This document shows positions 1 to 7,194 of a DNA stretch of 64,000 nucleotides, one piece after another. The stretch covers positions 558,001 to 622,000 of the forward strand of contig NZ_FOHX01000005.1 in the NCBI RefSeq assembly GCF_900111685.1, given 5' to 3'. This DNA is from Nonomuraea wenchangensis (GTDB taxonomy: Bacteria > Actinomycetota > Actinomycetes > Streptosporangiales > Streptosporangiaceae). Below the pieces are notes generated by a model. It did not search any database. It saw only the letters and a program-made list of their open reading frames with translations, and was not told the DNA's origin. Both the position numbers and the translations under genes were made by a program. Each line of letters begins with the position of its first letter. Position 1 is the stretch's first letter.

Positions 1-688
1 GGAAGACCCGCTGCATGGTGTCCACCCGGGTGGTGTCCTCGTGCGCCTCCTCGGCCTTCATCGCCGCCTTGCGCGCGTCGAGGAAGGCGTTGAGGTAGGC
101 CACCTCGTCCCCGCCCTGCGCCGGGGTCCTGGCCTTGGCGAGGGCGGCCTTCCTGATGCCGCCGAAGCTGAGCTTGTCGCCGCCGGGGCCGTGCATGACC
201 ATCGCGTCGTAGTAGACGAACTGGCCGAGCGCCCGCAGCCCGTCCTTCTCTGCCCGGCTGACGGCAGGGTCGAAGTAGACGCGGTCGCGCTCGTCGTTCT
301 GGGCCCGCTGGAAGACGGGGTCCTTGGCGGCGGCCTTCCAGTCCTTGGTGAAGGTGGGGTCGAGGCCGGCGTGAGAGTCGGTGCCGTTGACCTTGCGGAG
401 GGCGGGCAGGTATTTCGCCAGGACGTTGCCGGGCTTGCGCTTGGTGTAGAGCTCGACCAGCTCCAGCATGTCGCCCGTGCCGGAGCAGAAGCCGATGATG
501 CCCGCCGTGTAGCCGCGCTCGTCCTTGATGTCCTCGATGTAGCCGTACTGGGCCTTCCAGTCCAGCGAGGAGTTCTCCGCGCTGGACACCAGCCGCATGG
601 CGATGTCCTTCTTGTGAGGCTCGCTGAGGGCGGGCGCGGCGGTGCCGGTGACGGTGAGGGAGAGGGTCAGGAGGGTGGCAGTGAGCAC
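1..688 (-). CDS. csn: Chitosanase, GH46 (partial, C-terminus outside window)
   Basis: Secreted endo-chitosanase that hydrolyses GlcN-GlcN bonds in chitosan. The translation matches Streptomyces GH46 chitosanase (N174 type) almost residue for residue from about residue 24 onward. The two catalytic acids are visible: Glu38 in SSAENSS and Asp56 in IKDERGYT, the equivalents of Glu22 and Asp40 of the mature N174 enzyme. The GTG start at 688 follows AGGAG by five bases, but the leader it gives (about 20 residues) lacks basic residues, so the signal peptide is short and unusual. About 229 codons are present, and some 25 C-terminal residues should lie beyond position 1. The frame is open throughout. 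A palindrome at 703-723 sits just upstream and is the likely control site. Confidence 0.93.
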   Translation of the reverse strand, partial: MLTATLLTLSLTVTGTAAPALSEPHKKDIAMRLVSSAENSSLDWKAQYGYIEDIKDERGYTAGIIGFCSGTGDMLELVELYTKRKPGNVLAKYLPALRKVNGTDSHAGLDPTFTKDWKAAAKDPVFQRAQNDERDRVYFDPAVSRAEKDGLRALGQFVYYDAMVMHGPGGDKLSFGGIRKAALAKARTPAQGGDEVAYLNAFLDARKAAMKAEEAHEDTTRVDTMQRVF

Positions 689-702
689 GAAAGCTCCTGG
701 CT

Positions 703-723
703 CGTTAGGAAAGTTTCCGAACG
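703..723. promoter_or_regulatory. Palindromic operator upstream of chitosanase
   Basis: The perfect core GGAAAGTTTCC (708-718) is flanked by CGTT on the left and AACG on the right, giving a 21-bp palindrome with one mismatched pair (707/719). It ends 14 bp before the chitosanase start codon. Streptomyces csn genes are repressed by the ROK-family protein CsnR at a palindrome with a GAAAGTTTC-like core, as I recall it. The position and sequence here fit that role. No csnR gene is in the window. Confidence 0.72.
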
Positions 724-750
724 GACCCTACTCCGGTGACGCGGCCGAAA

Positions 751-1365
751 CTACCGCTTCGGGCGAAGTGCGGCGAGCTGTTCCTTGAACGGCACGACCT
801 CCTCGCCGGCGTCCGCCGCCGCGGGCACGCGGTGCGTCAGCAGGCCGGCCAGCTCCGCGGCGGCGCGTTCCACGCGCTCGCCGAGCCCGTCGGTGAACGC
901 GTCCTGCCCGCCGCCCCAGTCCTCCGCCGCCGCGTACACGGCGGTCGGTACGACCACCGCCCGCAGGTACGCGAACAGCGGCCGCAGCGCGTGCTCCAGC
1001 GCCAGCGAGTGCCGCGCCGTGCCGCCGGTGGCCGCGACCAGCACCGGCTTGCCGGTCAGCGCCGTGTTGTCGAGCACGTCGAAGAACGACTTGAACAGCC
1101 CGCTGTAGGAGCCGCTGAAGATCGGCGTAACCGCGATGAGCGCGTCGGCCTCGGTGACCGCGTCCAGCGCCGCGCGCAGCCGCGCGTTCGGGAACCCGGT
1201 GACGAAGGCGTTGGCCACGTCCCCGGCCAGCTCGCGCAGCTCGATCACCCGCACGTCCGGCTCGTGCCCGGCCAGCCGCCGGACCGCCGCCTCGGCGAGG
1301 CGGTCGGCCAGCAGCCGGGTCGAGGACGGCTGGGTCAGTCCGGCCGTGACGACGACGAGCTTCAT
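751..1365 (-). CDS. LLM-partnered NAD(P)H:FMN reductase, CE1759 family
   Basis: A 204-residue flavodoxin-like protein that supplies reduced FMN. The phosphate-binding loop TAGLTQPSST is at residues 7-16, and the flavin-contacting segment PIFSGSYSGLFK at 81-92, both typical of NADPH-dependent FMN reductases. The ATG at 1365 follows GGAG at good spacing. It lies 29 bp downstream of an LLM-class monooxygenase gene on the same strand. This pairing defines the CE1758/CE1759 two-component families: the reductase hands FMNH2 to the monooxygenase. The substrate is unknown. Transcription probably starts upstream of the LLM gene near 2510-2560. Confidence 0.88.
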   Translation of the reverse strand: MKLVVVTAGLTQPSSTRLLADRLAEAAVRRLAGHEPDVRVIELRELAGDVANAFVTGFPNARLRAALDAVTEADALIAVTPIFSGSYSGLFKSFFDVLDNTALTGKPVLVAATGGTARHSLALEHALRPLFAYLRAVVVPTAVYAAAEDWGGGQDAFTDGLGERVERAAAELAGLLTHRVPAAADAGEEVVPFKEQLAALRPKR

Positions 1366-1394
1366 GGTGTCTCCTTCTTCTCCTGTACGGGGGG

Positions 1395-2507
1395 TCAGGC
1401 CTCGACGGGGGCGATCTCCGCCTCCCGCTTGGCGGCGAGCAGGGAGGCGTGCGTCGGCGCGTCCGGCACCCCGGCCGGCCGGCCCTTGGCGAACTCCGCG
1501 CGCAGCACCGGCACGACCTCCTCGCCCAGGAGGTCGAGCTGCTCCAGCACGGTCTTCAGCGGCAGGCCCGCGTGGTCCATGAGGAACAGCTGGCGCTGGT
1601 AGTCGCCGAAGTAGTCCCTGAACTCCAGCGTCCGCTCGATGACCTGCTGCGGGCTGCCGACGGTCAGCGGCGTCTCGGCCGTGAACTCCTCCAGCGAGGG
1701 GCCGTGGCCGTACACGGGGGCGTTGTCGAAGTAGGGACGGAACTCCTTGATCGCGTCCTGGGAGTTCTTGCGCATGAACACCTGCCCGCCGAGCCCGACG
1801 ACGGCCTGCTCCGCGGTGCCGTGCCCGTAGTGGGCGTAGCGCCGGCGGTAGAGGGCGATGAGCCGCTGGAAGTGCTCCTTCGGCCAGAAGATGTTGTTGG
1901 CGAAGAAGCCGTCGCCGTAGTAGGCGGCCTGCTCGGCGATCTCGGGGCTGCGGATCGAGCCGTGCCAGACGAACGGCGGCACCCCGTCCAGCGGGCGCGG
2001 CGTCGAGGTGAAGCCCTGGAGCGGCGTGCGGAAGCGGCCCTCCCAGTCGACCACGTCCTCGCGCCAGAGCCGGTGCAGCAGCGCGTAGTTCTCCACGGCG
2101 AGCGGGATGCCCTGGCGGATGTCCTGGCCGAACCACGGGTAGACCGGGCCGGTGTTGCCCCGGCCCATCATCACGTCCACGCGGCCCTCGGCCAGGTGCT
2201 GGAGCATCGCGAAGTCCTCGGCGATCTTCACCGGGTCGTTCGTGGTGATGAGGGTCGTGGACGTGGACAGGATCAGCCGCTCGGTCCGCGCCGCGATGTA
2301 GCCGAGCATGGTGGTGGGGGAGGACGGCACGAACGGCGGGTTGTGGTGCTCGCCGGTCGCGAAGACGTCCAGGCCGACCTCCTCGGCCTTGAGCGCGATC
2401 GTCACCATGGCCTTGATCCGCTCATGCTCGGTCGGCGTCCTGCCCGTCGTGGGGTCCATGGTCACGTCGCCCACGGTGAAGATCCCGAACTGCACTTTAG
2501 TCACCAT
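1395..2507 (-). CDS. LLM class flavin-dependent monooxygenase, CE1758 family
   Basis: A 370-residue luciferase-like TIM-barrel oxidoreductase. Family signatures include the N-terminal strand VQFGIFTVGDV, FATGEHHNPPF near residue 50 (with the conserved EHH), RGNTGPVYPW near 115, and a C-terminal region rich in acidic helices. It is expected to use FMNH2 from the reductase encoded 29 bp downstream to oxygenate a small organic or sulfur substrate. Start ATG 2507 gives MVTKVQFG; no strong ribosome site precedes it. The 67 bp up to the neighbouring gene at 2575 probably hold the promoter of this two-gene operon. Confidence 0.88.
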   Translation of the reverse strand: MVTKVQFGIFTVGDVTMDPTTGRTPTEHERIKAMVTIALKAEEVGLDVFATGEHHNPPFVPSSPTTMLGYIAARTERLILSTSTTLITTNDPVKIAEDFAMLQHLAEGRVDVMMGRGNTGPVYPWFGQDIRQGIPLAVENYALLHRLWREDVVDWEGRFRTPLQGFTSTPRPLDGVPPFVWHGSIRSPEIAEQAAYYGDGFFANNIFWPKEHFQRLIALYRRRYAHYGHGTAEQAVVGLGGQVFMRKNSQDAIKEFRPYFDNAPVYGHGPSLEEFTAETPLTVGSPQQVIERTLEFRDYFGDYQRQLFLMDHAGLPLKTVLEQLDLLGEEVVPVLRAEFAKGRPAGVPDAPTHASLLAAKREAEIAPVEA

Positions 2508-2574
2508 CCATGACTGTTGAAACTTTAACGATTAGGGTAGCGCTCAGACCGTCGTGGTTATTCCATCATCGTGG

Positions 2575-3225
2575 TCAGAGCGCGTTGATGGCGGCCGGGC
2601 CGAGGATCCGCTCGGGCGCCCCGTGCTCGGCCACGGCGATCATGGCCTTGCCGATCTGCTCGGTCGTCGTCATCGCCGTGCCGAACATCCGCCGCAGGAG
2701 CGGATAGAACGGGCGCGTCACGATGTAGCCGAGGCGGTAGAGCCGGGTGCGCGAGGTGACGCCGTGCAGGGGGTGGATGTAGCCGGGCCGGAACATGTAG
2801 GCCCGCAGGTCCATCGCCAGCAGCGCGTTCTCGGTCTCGCCCTTCACCCGCGCCCACATGGCGCGGCCGTGGGCGTCGGTGCCGGCGCCGGAGACGTAGA
2901 CGAAGACCGAGCCGGGGCTGAGCCGGGCCAGGACGCGGCCGGCCGTCACCGTGTAGTCGTAGGTGACGTGCCGGTAGTCCTTCTCGTTCATGCCGGCCGA
3001 GGAGACGCCGAGGCAGAAGAAGCAGGCGTCGTACCCGGCCAGGCGGTCCTCGATCGGCGACAGGTCGGCCATGTCACCGTGGACGAGCTCGCGCAGCTTG
3101 GGATCGGCGACGCCGGTCGCCGTCCGGCCCGCGGTGAGCACGTCCGTGACCCTGGCGTCGAGCAGGCACTCCCGCAGCACGCCCCGGCCCACCATGCCGG
3201 TCGCCCCGAAGATGATCACTCTCAT
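2575..3225 (-). CDS. NAD(P)H-binding oxidoreductase (atypical SDR / epimerase-like)
   Basis: A 216-residue single-domain Rossmann protein. The glycine-rich loop GATGMVG (residues 7-13) begins right after the first strand. The motif YVSGAGTDAHGR (near 110-121) with MWARVKGETEN places a Ser and a Lys where extended/atypical SDRs keep their catalytic residues, and FRPGYIHP is the usual substrate-side segment. It resembles the YbjT/TIP30-like group of small NAD(P)H-binding proteins. The substrate cannot be predicted. It is transcribed in the same direction as the upstream IclR gene, but about 120 bp and a repeat separate them. Confidence 0.8.
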   Translation of the reverse strand: MRVIIFGATGMVGRGVLRECLLDARVTDVLTAGRTATGVADPKLRELVHGDMADLSPIEDRLAGYDACFFCLGVSSAGMNEKDYRHVTYDYTVTAGRVLARLSPGSVFVYVSGAGTDAHGRAMWARVKGETENALLAMDLRAYMFRPGYIHPLHGVTSRTRLYRLGYIVTRPFYPLLRRMFGTAMTTTEQIGKAMIAVAEHGAPERILGPAAINAL

Positions 3226-3287
3226 GGAGGGCCCGCCCCGATCGTCTCGCCGATGCCGTCAGGGGAAGAATAGGCCCGCTCGGCGTG

Positions 3288-3346
3288 GCGGGCGGGGACG
3301 GGGAGAGCCTTGCGCCCGCGAGATCGCGGGCGGGGACAGGGAGAGC
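3288..3346. repeat. Imperfect tandem duplication of the IclR gene 3' end
   Basis: A 21-bp segment (GCGGGCGGGGAC...GGGAGAGC) occurs at 3288-3308 and again at 3326-3346, with related flanking sequence giving a 38-bp period. The second copy runs into the stop codon of the IclR-family gene. On the minus strand the other copy would read as a decayed repeat of the gene's last codons. It looks like a slippage-type duplication. It fills the otherwise empty gap 3226-3345. Confidence 0.6.
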
Positions 3347-4092
3347 TACGCGCCTGCCAGGTCGCGGGCCGCCGCCGTCAGCAGGGCCACCGCCGGAGCC
3401 GGGAGCTCCAGCCCGCGCGTCGAGATCCCGATCGCCCACGCCGTGCCGGCGACCACGACCCCCGCGCACGCCACCTGCTCGCGGAACTGCCCGTGCTCCT
3501 CCACCACCACCTGCCCCGGCGGCAGGCCCGCCAGCTCCTCCTCCACGTCCTCCACGGTGGCCGGGGTCGCGGAGGTGAAGCGGGGCAGCCGCCCGTACCC
3601 GGTCAGGATCTCCCGCCGGTCCCGCGCCGGCAGCGCCCGCAGCAGCGCCTTGCCCAGCGCGGTCGCGTGCGGCGCCGTCTCCAGCCCCGCCTGCAGGTCC
3701 TCCAGCCACGGCGAACGCGGCCCCTCGGCGACGTCCACCACCAGCAGCCGCCCGTCGGCGAACTGCGCCAGGTACGCGGTGTGCCCCGTGACCTCCGCCA
3801 GATGCCGCAGCACGGAGCCTGCGTGCGGTGGGCGCTCGAAACCGTCCAGCATGTCGTGGAAACGCTCGGCCACCTTCGAGCCCAGCAGATAGTCGCCCTC
3901 GGGCCGCCGGTGCAGATAGCCCTCGTAGCACAGCGTCCTGACCAGGTGGTACGACGTCGACAGGTTGAGCCCGCAGCGGCGGGCGATCACCTTGACCGGC
4001 AGGGGCCGATCGGCCCGCGCCACCTCCTCCAGCACGCGCAGGGCACGCGAGACACTGCGGATCAGATCGCTGGGCTGTGCGTCACCTGTCAT
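3346..4092 (-). CDS. IclR family transcriptional regulator
   Basis: A 248-residue regulator. The N-terminal winged helix (about residues 12-75) includes LPVKVIARRCGLNLSTSYHL as its helix-turn-helix. The C-terminal effector domain carries the IclR signatures HATALGKALLRALP and the late Cys region VACAGVVVAGTAWAIGIS. The ATG at 4092 is preferred because the protein then begins just before the HTH, although its GGAG lies only two bases away. An upstream ATG at 4179 would add a low-complexity Pro/Gly leader. Targets could be the neighbouring oxidoreductase gene or itself. The ligand is unknown. Confidence 0.87.
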   Translation of the reverse strand: MTGDAQPSDLIRSVSRALRVLEEVARADRPLPVKVIARRCGLNLSTSYHLVRTLCYEGYLHRRPEGDYLLGSKVAERFHDMLDGFERPPHAGSVLRHLAEVTGHTAYLAQFADGRLLVVDVAEGPRSPWLEDLQAGLETAPHATALGKALLRALPARDRREILTGYGRLPRFTSATPATVEDVEEELAGLPPGQVVVEEHGQFREQVACAGVVVAGTAWAIGISTRGLELPAPAVALLTAAARDLAGA

Positions 4093-4249
4093 CGCTCCAG
4101 CATCTTCGCCATCTGAAATCGGCACGCCTACCCCGGCGGACACACCCGCCCGACGGCGAGGACACGCCGGAGATACCACAGTGAGCCAGTGGGGCCCTGT
4201 GGACGCGGCACGCGCCCGCAGGCGCGCGCGCCGGCGGGCGCGGGGCGGG

Positions 4250-4684
4250 TCAGCGGGCCGTCCGCCAGCTCTGCTCCTCCACCAGCTCCACGCTGCGCCA
4301 GCCGTCCGGGGTGCGGAGCAGGCGGTGGTGGTACCAGCCGCCGCCGTGCAGGAACCCCGCCGTCCCGGCCGCGACCATCTCCCGGCTCGGCGCGAGGGTG
4401 TCGGTGAACGGCGCGCTCACCCGGGCCTCCCCGTCGCCGCCGAAGTCGATCACCGGCGCGCCGATCAGGTGCAGCCGCCCCGGCCAGTGCGCGAGCACCT
4501 CGGCGAGCCACGCCTTCACCTCCTCCCGCCCACCCCTGACGCCGCCCGCCGAGCTGTAGTCGATGACGGCGTCCTCGGTGAACACCTCGTCGAGCCGCTC
4601 CCAGCGGCCCGAGTCGACGGCGCGGGTGTAGCGGGCCAGCAGGTCCGCGATCTCCAGGCGGTCGGCGAGCTCTCGTGCGTCCAT
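4250..4684 (-). CDS. SnoaL-like / NTF2-fold domain protein
   Basis: A 144-residue protein with the SnoaL-like polyketide cyclase / NTF2 fold. It opens with LEIADLLARYTRAVDSGRWERLDEVF and ends with a strand-rich half including FLHGGGWYHHRLL and TPDGWR. Conserved Tyr and Asp residues (Y19, the D of FTEDAVIDY) are those that line the cavity in nuclear-transport-factor-2-like enzymes such as limonene-epoxide hydrolase and scytalone dehydratase. No substrate can be assigned. The start ATG 4684 agrees with the usual family N-terminus. It is a single gene, with no obvious operon partner. Confidence 0.82.
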   Translation of the reverse strand: MDARELADRLEIADLLARYTRAVDSGRWERLDEVFTEDAVIDYSSAGGVRGGREEVKAWLAEVLAHWPGRLHLIGAPVIDFGGDGEARVSAPFTDTLAPSREMVAAGTAGFLHGGGWYHHRLLRTPDGWRSVELVEEQSWRTAR

Positions 4685-4740
4685 GCGGCGATCGTCGCGC
4701 CGCTGCGGCGTTCCCGCCAGACCTGGCCCGCGCGACGCGC

Positions 4741-4860
4741 TCAGAACAGCCAGTTGACCACCACGGTCAGCACGATCGACAGCAGGACGGACGCAATGAT
4801 CATCAGCAGGCACCCCATCCAGCCGCCCAGCGGCCGCACGTCCCAGTTCCCGAACCTCAT
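4741..4860 (-). CDS. Small single-pass membrane protein, 39 residues
   Basis: A short reading frame of 39 codons with an ATG start: polar N-terminus MRFGNWDVRPL, then an uninterrupted hydrophobic stretch (about residues 17-38) ending in NWLF and TGA. The third codon positions are mostly G or C, as in real genes here, and the frame fills the gap between the SnoaL-like gene and the tRNA cluster. The ribosome site is weak (AGGCG). Function is unknown. It could be a small inner-membrane accessory peptide. Coding status is inferred from composition and the clean membrane-segment pattern. Confidence 0.55.
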   Translation of the reverse strand: MRFGNWDVRPLGGWMGCLLMIIASVLLSIVLTVVVNWLF

Positions 4861-4948
4861 GGCCCGCGCCTACCCCGCCGCCCGGACCCGAAGCCCGGAC
4901 AGCACGAAGCCCCGGCCTGCTTCGAGGACCGGGGCTGTGGTGTGGTGC

Positions 4949-5023
4949 TGGTGGACGATACTGGGATTGAACCAGTGACCTCTTCCGTGTCAGGGAAGCG
5001 CTCTCCCGCTGAGCTAATCGTCC
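4949..5023 (-). tRNA. tRNA-Val (GAC)
   Basis: A complete cloverleaf: acceptor stem GGACGAT pairs with ATCGTCC, D arm AGCTCAGCGGGAGAGC, anticodon loop CTGACAC giving anticodon GAC, and T arm CTGGTTCAATCCCAG. CCA is encoded (4949-4951). It is the last tRNA of a three-gene cluster transcribed Gly-Cys-Val. Confidence 0.97.
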
Positions 5024-5028
5024 TCGTG

Positions 5029-5099
5029 AGGTGGCGACGGGATTTGAACCCGTGTGGACGGCTTTGCAGGCCGCTGCCTCGCCTCTCGGCCACGCCACC
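5029..5099 (-). tRNA. tRNA-Cys (GCA)
   Basis: Acceptor stem GGTGGCG/CGCCACC, anticodon loop CTGCAAA (anticodon GCA), T loop GGGTTCAAATCCC, discriminator U73 as usual for Cys. CCA is not encoded. It is five bases upstream of tRNA-Val and 15 downstream of tRNA-Gly, so the three are co-transcribed. Confidence 0.97.
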
Positions 5100-5114
5100 G
5101 AGCCGGAAGCTCCG

Positions 5115-5186
5115 AGCGGAAGACGGGATTCGAACCCGCGACCCTCACCTTGGCAAGGTGATGCTCTACCACTGAGCCACTTCCGC
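5115..5186 (-). tRNA. tRNA-Gly (GCC)
   Basis: Acceptor stem GCGGAAG/CTTCCGC, anticodon loop TTGCCAA (anticodon GCC), T arm GCGGGTTCGAATCCCGT. It is the first tRNA of the cluster. CCA is not encoded. The promoter at 5220-5248 lies just upstream. Confidence 0.97.
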
Positions 5187-5219
5187 ATCCGCCCCGCTCG
5201 CGACCGGGGCGACGAGAGA

Positions 5220-5248
5220 ACTGTAGCGAATCTCGGCCGAGTACCCAA
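5220..5248 (-). promoter_or_regulatory. Sigma-70 type promoter of the tRNA Gly-Cys-Val cluster
   Basis: Read on the minus strand, TTGGGT (-35; 5243-5248) and TACAGT (-10; 5220-5225) are separated by exactly 17 bp. The predicted start is near 5212, about 26 nt before tRNA-Gly. This is a good housekeeping promoter match in an otherwise GC-rich gap. Confidence 0.72.
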
Positions 5249-5282
5249 ACTGGAAAAGCCCAGCCCGCTCGCGCCGCCGGGC

Positions 5283-6464
5283 CTACGCCATGCGCGAGCC
5301 CACCGTCTCCAGGCGGTACTCCTGGCCGGAGATGCGCCGGTTCTCGTCGATCACCTGCTCGGACGCCGGCTTCTCCCCGTCCATGACCGCGTCCCGCCGC
5401 TGCTCGAAGCGCTCGTGAGGGCCGGGCGCGTAGCCGGTGTCCTGCGTGGTCCAGCCGGCCTGGGCGGCGAGCAGCCCCCGCAGGTACGCCTTGTTCGGCT
5501 CGAACGTGACCGGCGGCGGCAGCGCCGGAGCCAGCACCTGGTCCGGGTCGCGCCCGTCGAACCGCCGGAACAGCTCGGCCGCCAGCCGCAGATGCTCCAG
5601 CTCCATCCCCAGGTGCAGCTCCCAGATGTGCTTCACCATCGGATCGGACTCGGTCTCCATGAACGAGTAGTAGAGGTAGCACTCGTTGTACTCGTGGTTG
5701 AGCAGCCGCTCCCACCAGCTCTGCCCCGGGTCGGTCAGGGACTCGTAGTGGGTGACGTGCTCCTCCTCCACCATGCCGATCTCCTGGTAGAGCCGGCGCG
5801 CGATCGGCTCCATCTGCAGGGGGCCGGCGTTGAGGTAGAAGTTCATGGTCTGCTGCTCGGTCGCCGTGATCGTCAGGGCGTGCAGGCGGGACAGCGGCTC
5901 GGTGCGGCCACGGTCGTACGGCTCGCGCACGTCGTCCGCCGGATCCCGGTGCTGCAGGTGCGTCGGCCGCCCCGGCATGATCTCGGTCATGTCGCCGACG
6001 ATCTTCTCGGCCTCGCGGTGCTCGATCAGGTCGTACAGGTTGGCGTACCGGTAGAGGTGGTCGACCTCGTCCAGCACCCCGAACTCGTACGCCTGCCGCA
6101 GATAAGGATCCGGCTCCATCCGCGCCACCCACGCCGTCAGGTCCACGGCGACCTGCTCGTACGCGATGGTCGTCTCCAGCACCGACGACGTCCCGGGCAG
6201 CAGCCAGTTCACCGCCTTCTGCTGCTGCGCCTCGACGGCGCGGACCTGGGCGAGCCGCCGTCTGAGGTCGGCGTCCGGGCAGTGCCGGGCCAGATGGTGG
6301 CTGAAGAGCACCGCCTCCGTCTCGATGCCGTTCATCGTGATGATCCGGCAGCGGGTGTAGGGGTCGGCTCGGTCGGGGTCGATGGGCGCGCGGTGCAGCT
6401 CACGCCAGTCGCGGAGCTGCCTGTCCAGCGGGATGCCCCGCTCCTGCAGCGGATCGAAGGCCAT
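5283..6464 (-). CDS. Uncharacterised two-domain ferritin-like diiron protein
   Basis: A 393-residue, mostly helical, soluble protein with no signal peptide. Several ExxH motifs with partner glutamates are spaced like diiron helices: DEVDH, EEEHVTHYES and ELEH, plus Glu in TITATEQQ and HEYNE. That is the pattern of two tandem ferritin-like (rubrerythrin-type) four-helix units. A role in iron or oxygen chemistry is likely, but no characterised homologue is recognised. ATG 6464 gives MAFDPLQERG. The gene is divergent from a hemerythrin-domain gene starting at 6577, so the pair may share a 112-bp control region and a common stress. Confidence 0.68.
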   Translation of the reverse strand: MAFDPLQERGIPLDRQLRDWRELHRAPIDPDRADPYTRCRIITMNGIETEAVLFSHHLARHCPDADLRRRLAQVRAVEAQQQKAVNWLLPGTSSVLETTIAYEQVAVDLTAWVARMEPDPYLRQAYEFGVLDEVDHLYRYANLYDLIEHREAEKIVGDMTEIMPGRPTHLQHRDPADDVREPYDRGRTEPLSRLHALTITATEQQTMNFYLNAGPLQMEPIARRLYQEIGMVEEEHVTHYESLTDPGQSWWERLLNHEYNECYLYYSFMETESDPMVKHIWELHLGMELEHLRLAAELFRRFDGRDPDQVLAPALPPPVTFEPNKAYLRGLLAAQAGWTTQDTGYAPGPHERFEQRRDAVMDGEKPASEQVIDENRRISGQEYRLETVGSRMA

Positions 6465-6576
6465 GTCGCGGCCCGTACCCGGAGGCAGGGCGGGCAACCT
6501 CCGCGTTGGGTCCCCGGACGGCCCGCGTTCGGTAAGGAGGCGCGTGCCGTGGGGGAGGCCGGGTAGGCCGCCTGGC

Positions 6577-7128
6577 GTGGCTGAACACGATGTGATCGAC
6601 CTGCTGGTGGCCCAGCACGGGCGGATCAGGGACCTGTTCGACGAGGTCGAGGAGGCGCCGCCGGACAAGGTGGAGGCGGCCTTCTGCCGCCTGTCGCGGA
6701 TGTTGTCCATGCACGAGGCCGCCGAGGAGGAGATCGTCCATCCGTACGCGCGCAGGAGGCTCGACAACGGCGACGGCGTCGTCGCCGACCGCCTGCGCGA
6801 GGAGAGCGTGGCCAGGCGGCTGCTGCAGGACCTGCACCGCGACGGCGTGGACCACCCCCGTTTCTGGGACCGCCTGGCCGAGCTGCGGGCCGCGGTGACC
6901 GCGCACTCGCGCGGCGAGGAGCGCTACGAGTTCGCCCGGCTGCGCGCCCGTACGACGCCCGTCGAGCGCCGGGCGATGGGCGCCGCGGTCCGGGCCGCCG
7001 AGGGCCTGGCGGCGATCCTGCCGCACGCCGGCGCCGAGTCCACCGCCAGGAACCTGCTGGTGGGCGCCCCCAAGGCGATCGCGGAACGGGCCCGCGACAC
7101 GATCCGCAGAGCCCTCGGCAGGAGCTGA
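6577..7128 (+). CDS. Hemerythrin HHE cation-binding domain protein
   Basis: A 183-residue protein. Hemerythrin-type ligands are in order: His in LLVAQHGRIRDLFDEVE (helix 1), HEAAEEEIVHPYAR (His..Glu...His, helix 2), and HSRGEERYEF (His...Glu, helix 3), followed by a C-terminal extension. It is expected to bind a diiron or related centre and to sense or store O2, NO or iron. GTG 6577 is chosen because the protein then starts right at the domain (VAEHDVIDLL); the frame continues upstream without a better ribosome site. The last codons are duplicated just downstream (see 7116-7146). Confidence 0.85.
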   Translation: MAEHDVIDLLVAQHGRIRDLFDEVEEAPPDKVEAAFCRLSRMLSMHEAAEEEIVHPYARRRLDNGDGVVADRLREESVARRLLQDLHRDGVDHPRFWDRLAELRAAVTAHSRGEERYEFARLRARTTPVERRAMGAAVRAAEGLAAILPHAGAESTARNLLVGAPKAIAERARDTIRRALGRS

Positions 7129-7146
7129 GCCCGCGGCAGGAGCTGA
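7116..7146. repeat. 18-bp tandem echo of the hemerythrin gene stop region
   Basis: CGGCAGGAGCTGA occurs at 7116-7128, including the stop codon, and again at 7134-7146. The 18-bp period keeps the second TGA in frame, so a backup stop lies six codons downstream. The remaining 48 bp before the next gene hold nothing else recognisable. Confidence 0.65.
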
Positions 7147-7194
7147 CCCGCGCGTACCCTTCGACACAGGACGAAATGTGCGCGTACTACCGTC

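Noticed and set aside
41..1602. Plus-strand frames across the chitosanase, FMN reductase and LLM genes
   Set aside because: The minus strand encodes proteins with intact catalytic motifs over the same span. The plus-strand products are repetitive and domain-free.
4857..5248. Minus-strand frames running through the tRNA cluster
   Set aside because: They read straight through three perfect cloverleaf tRNAs, so they are not protein genes.
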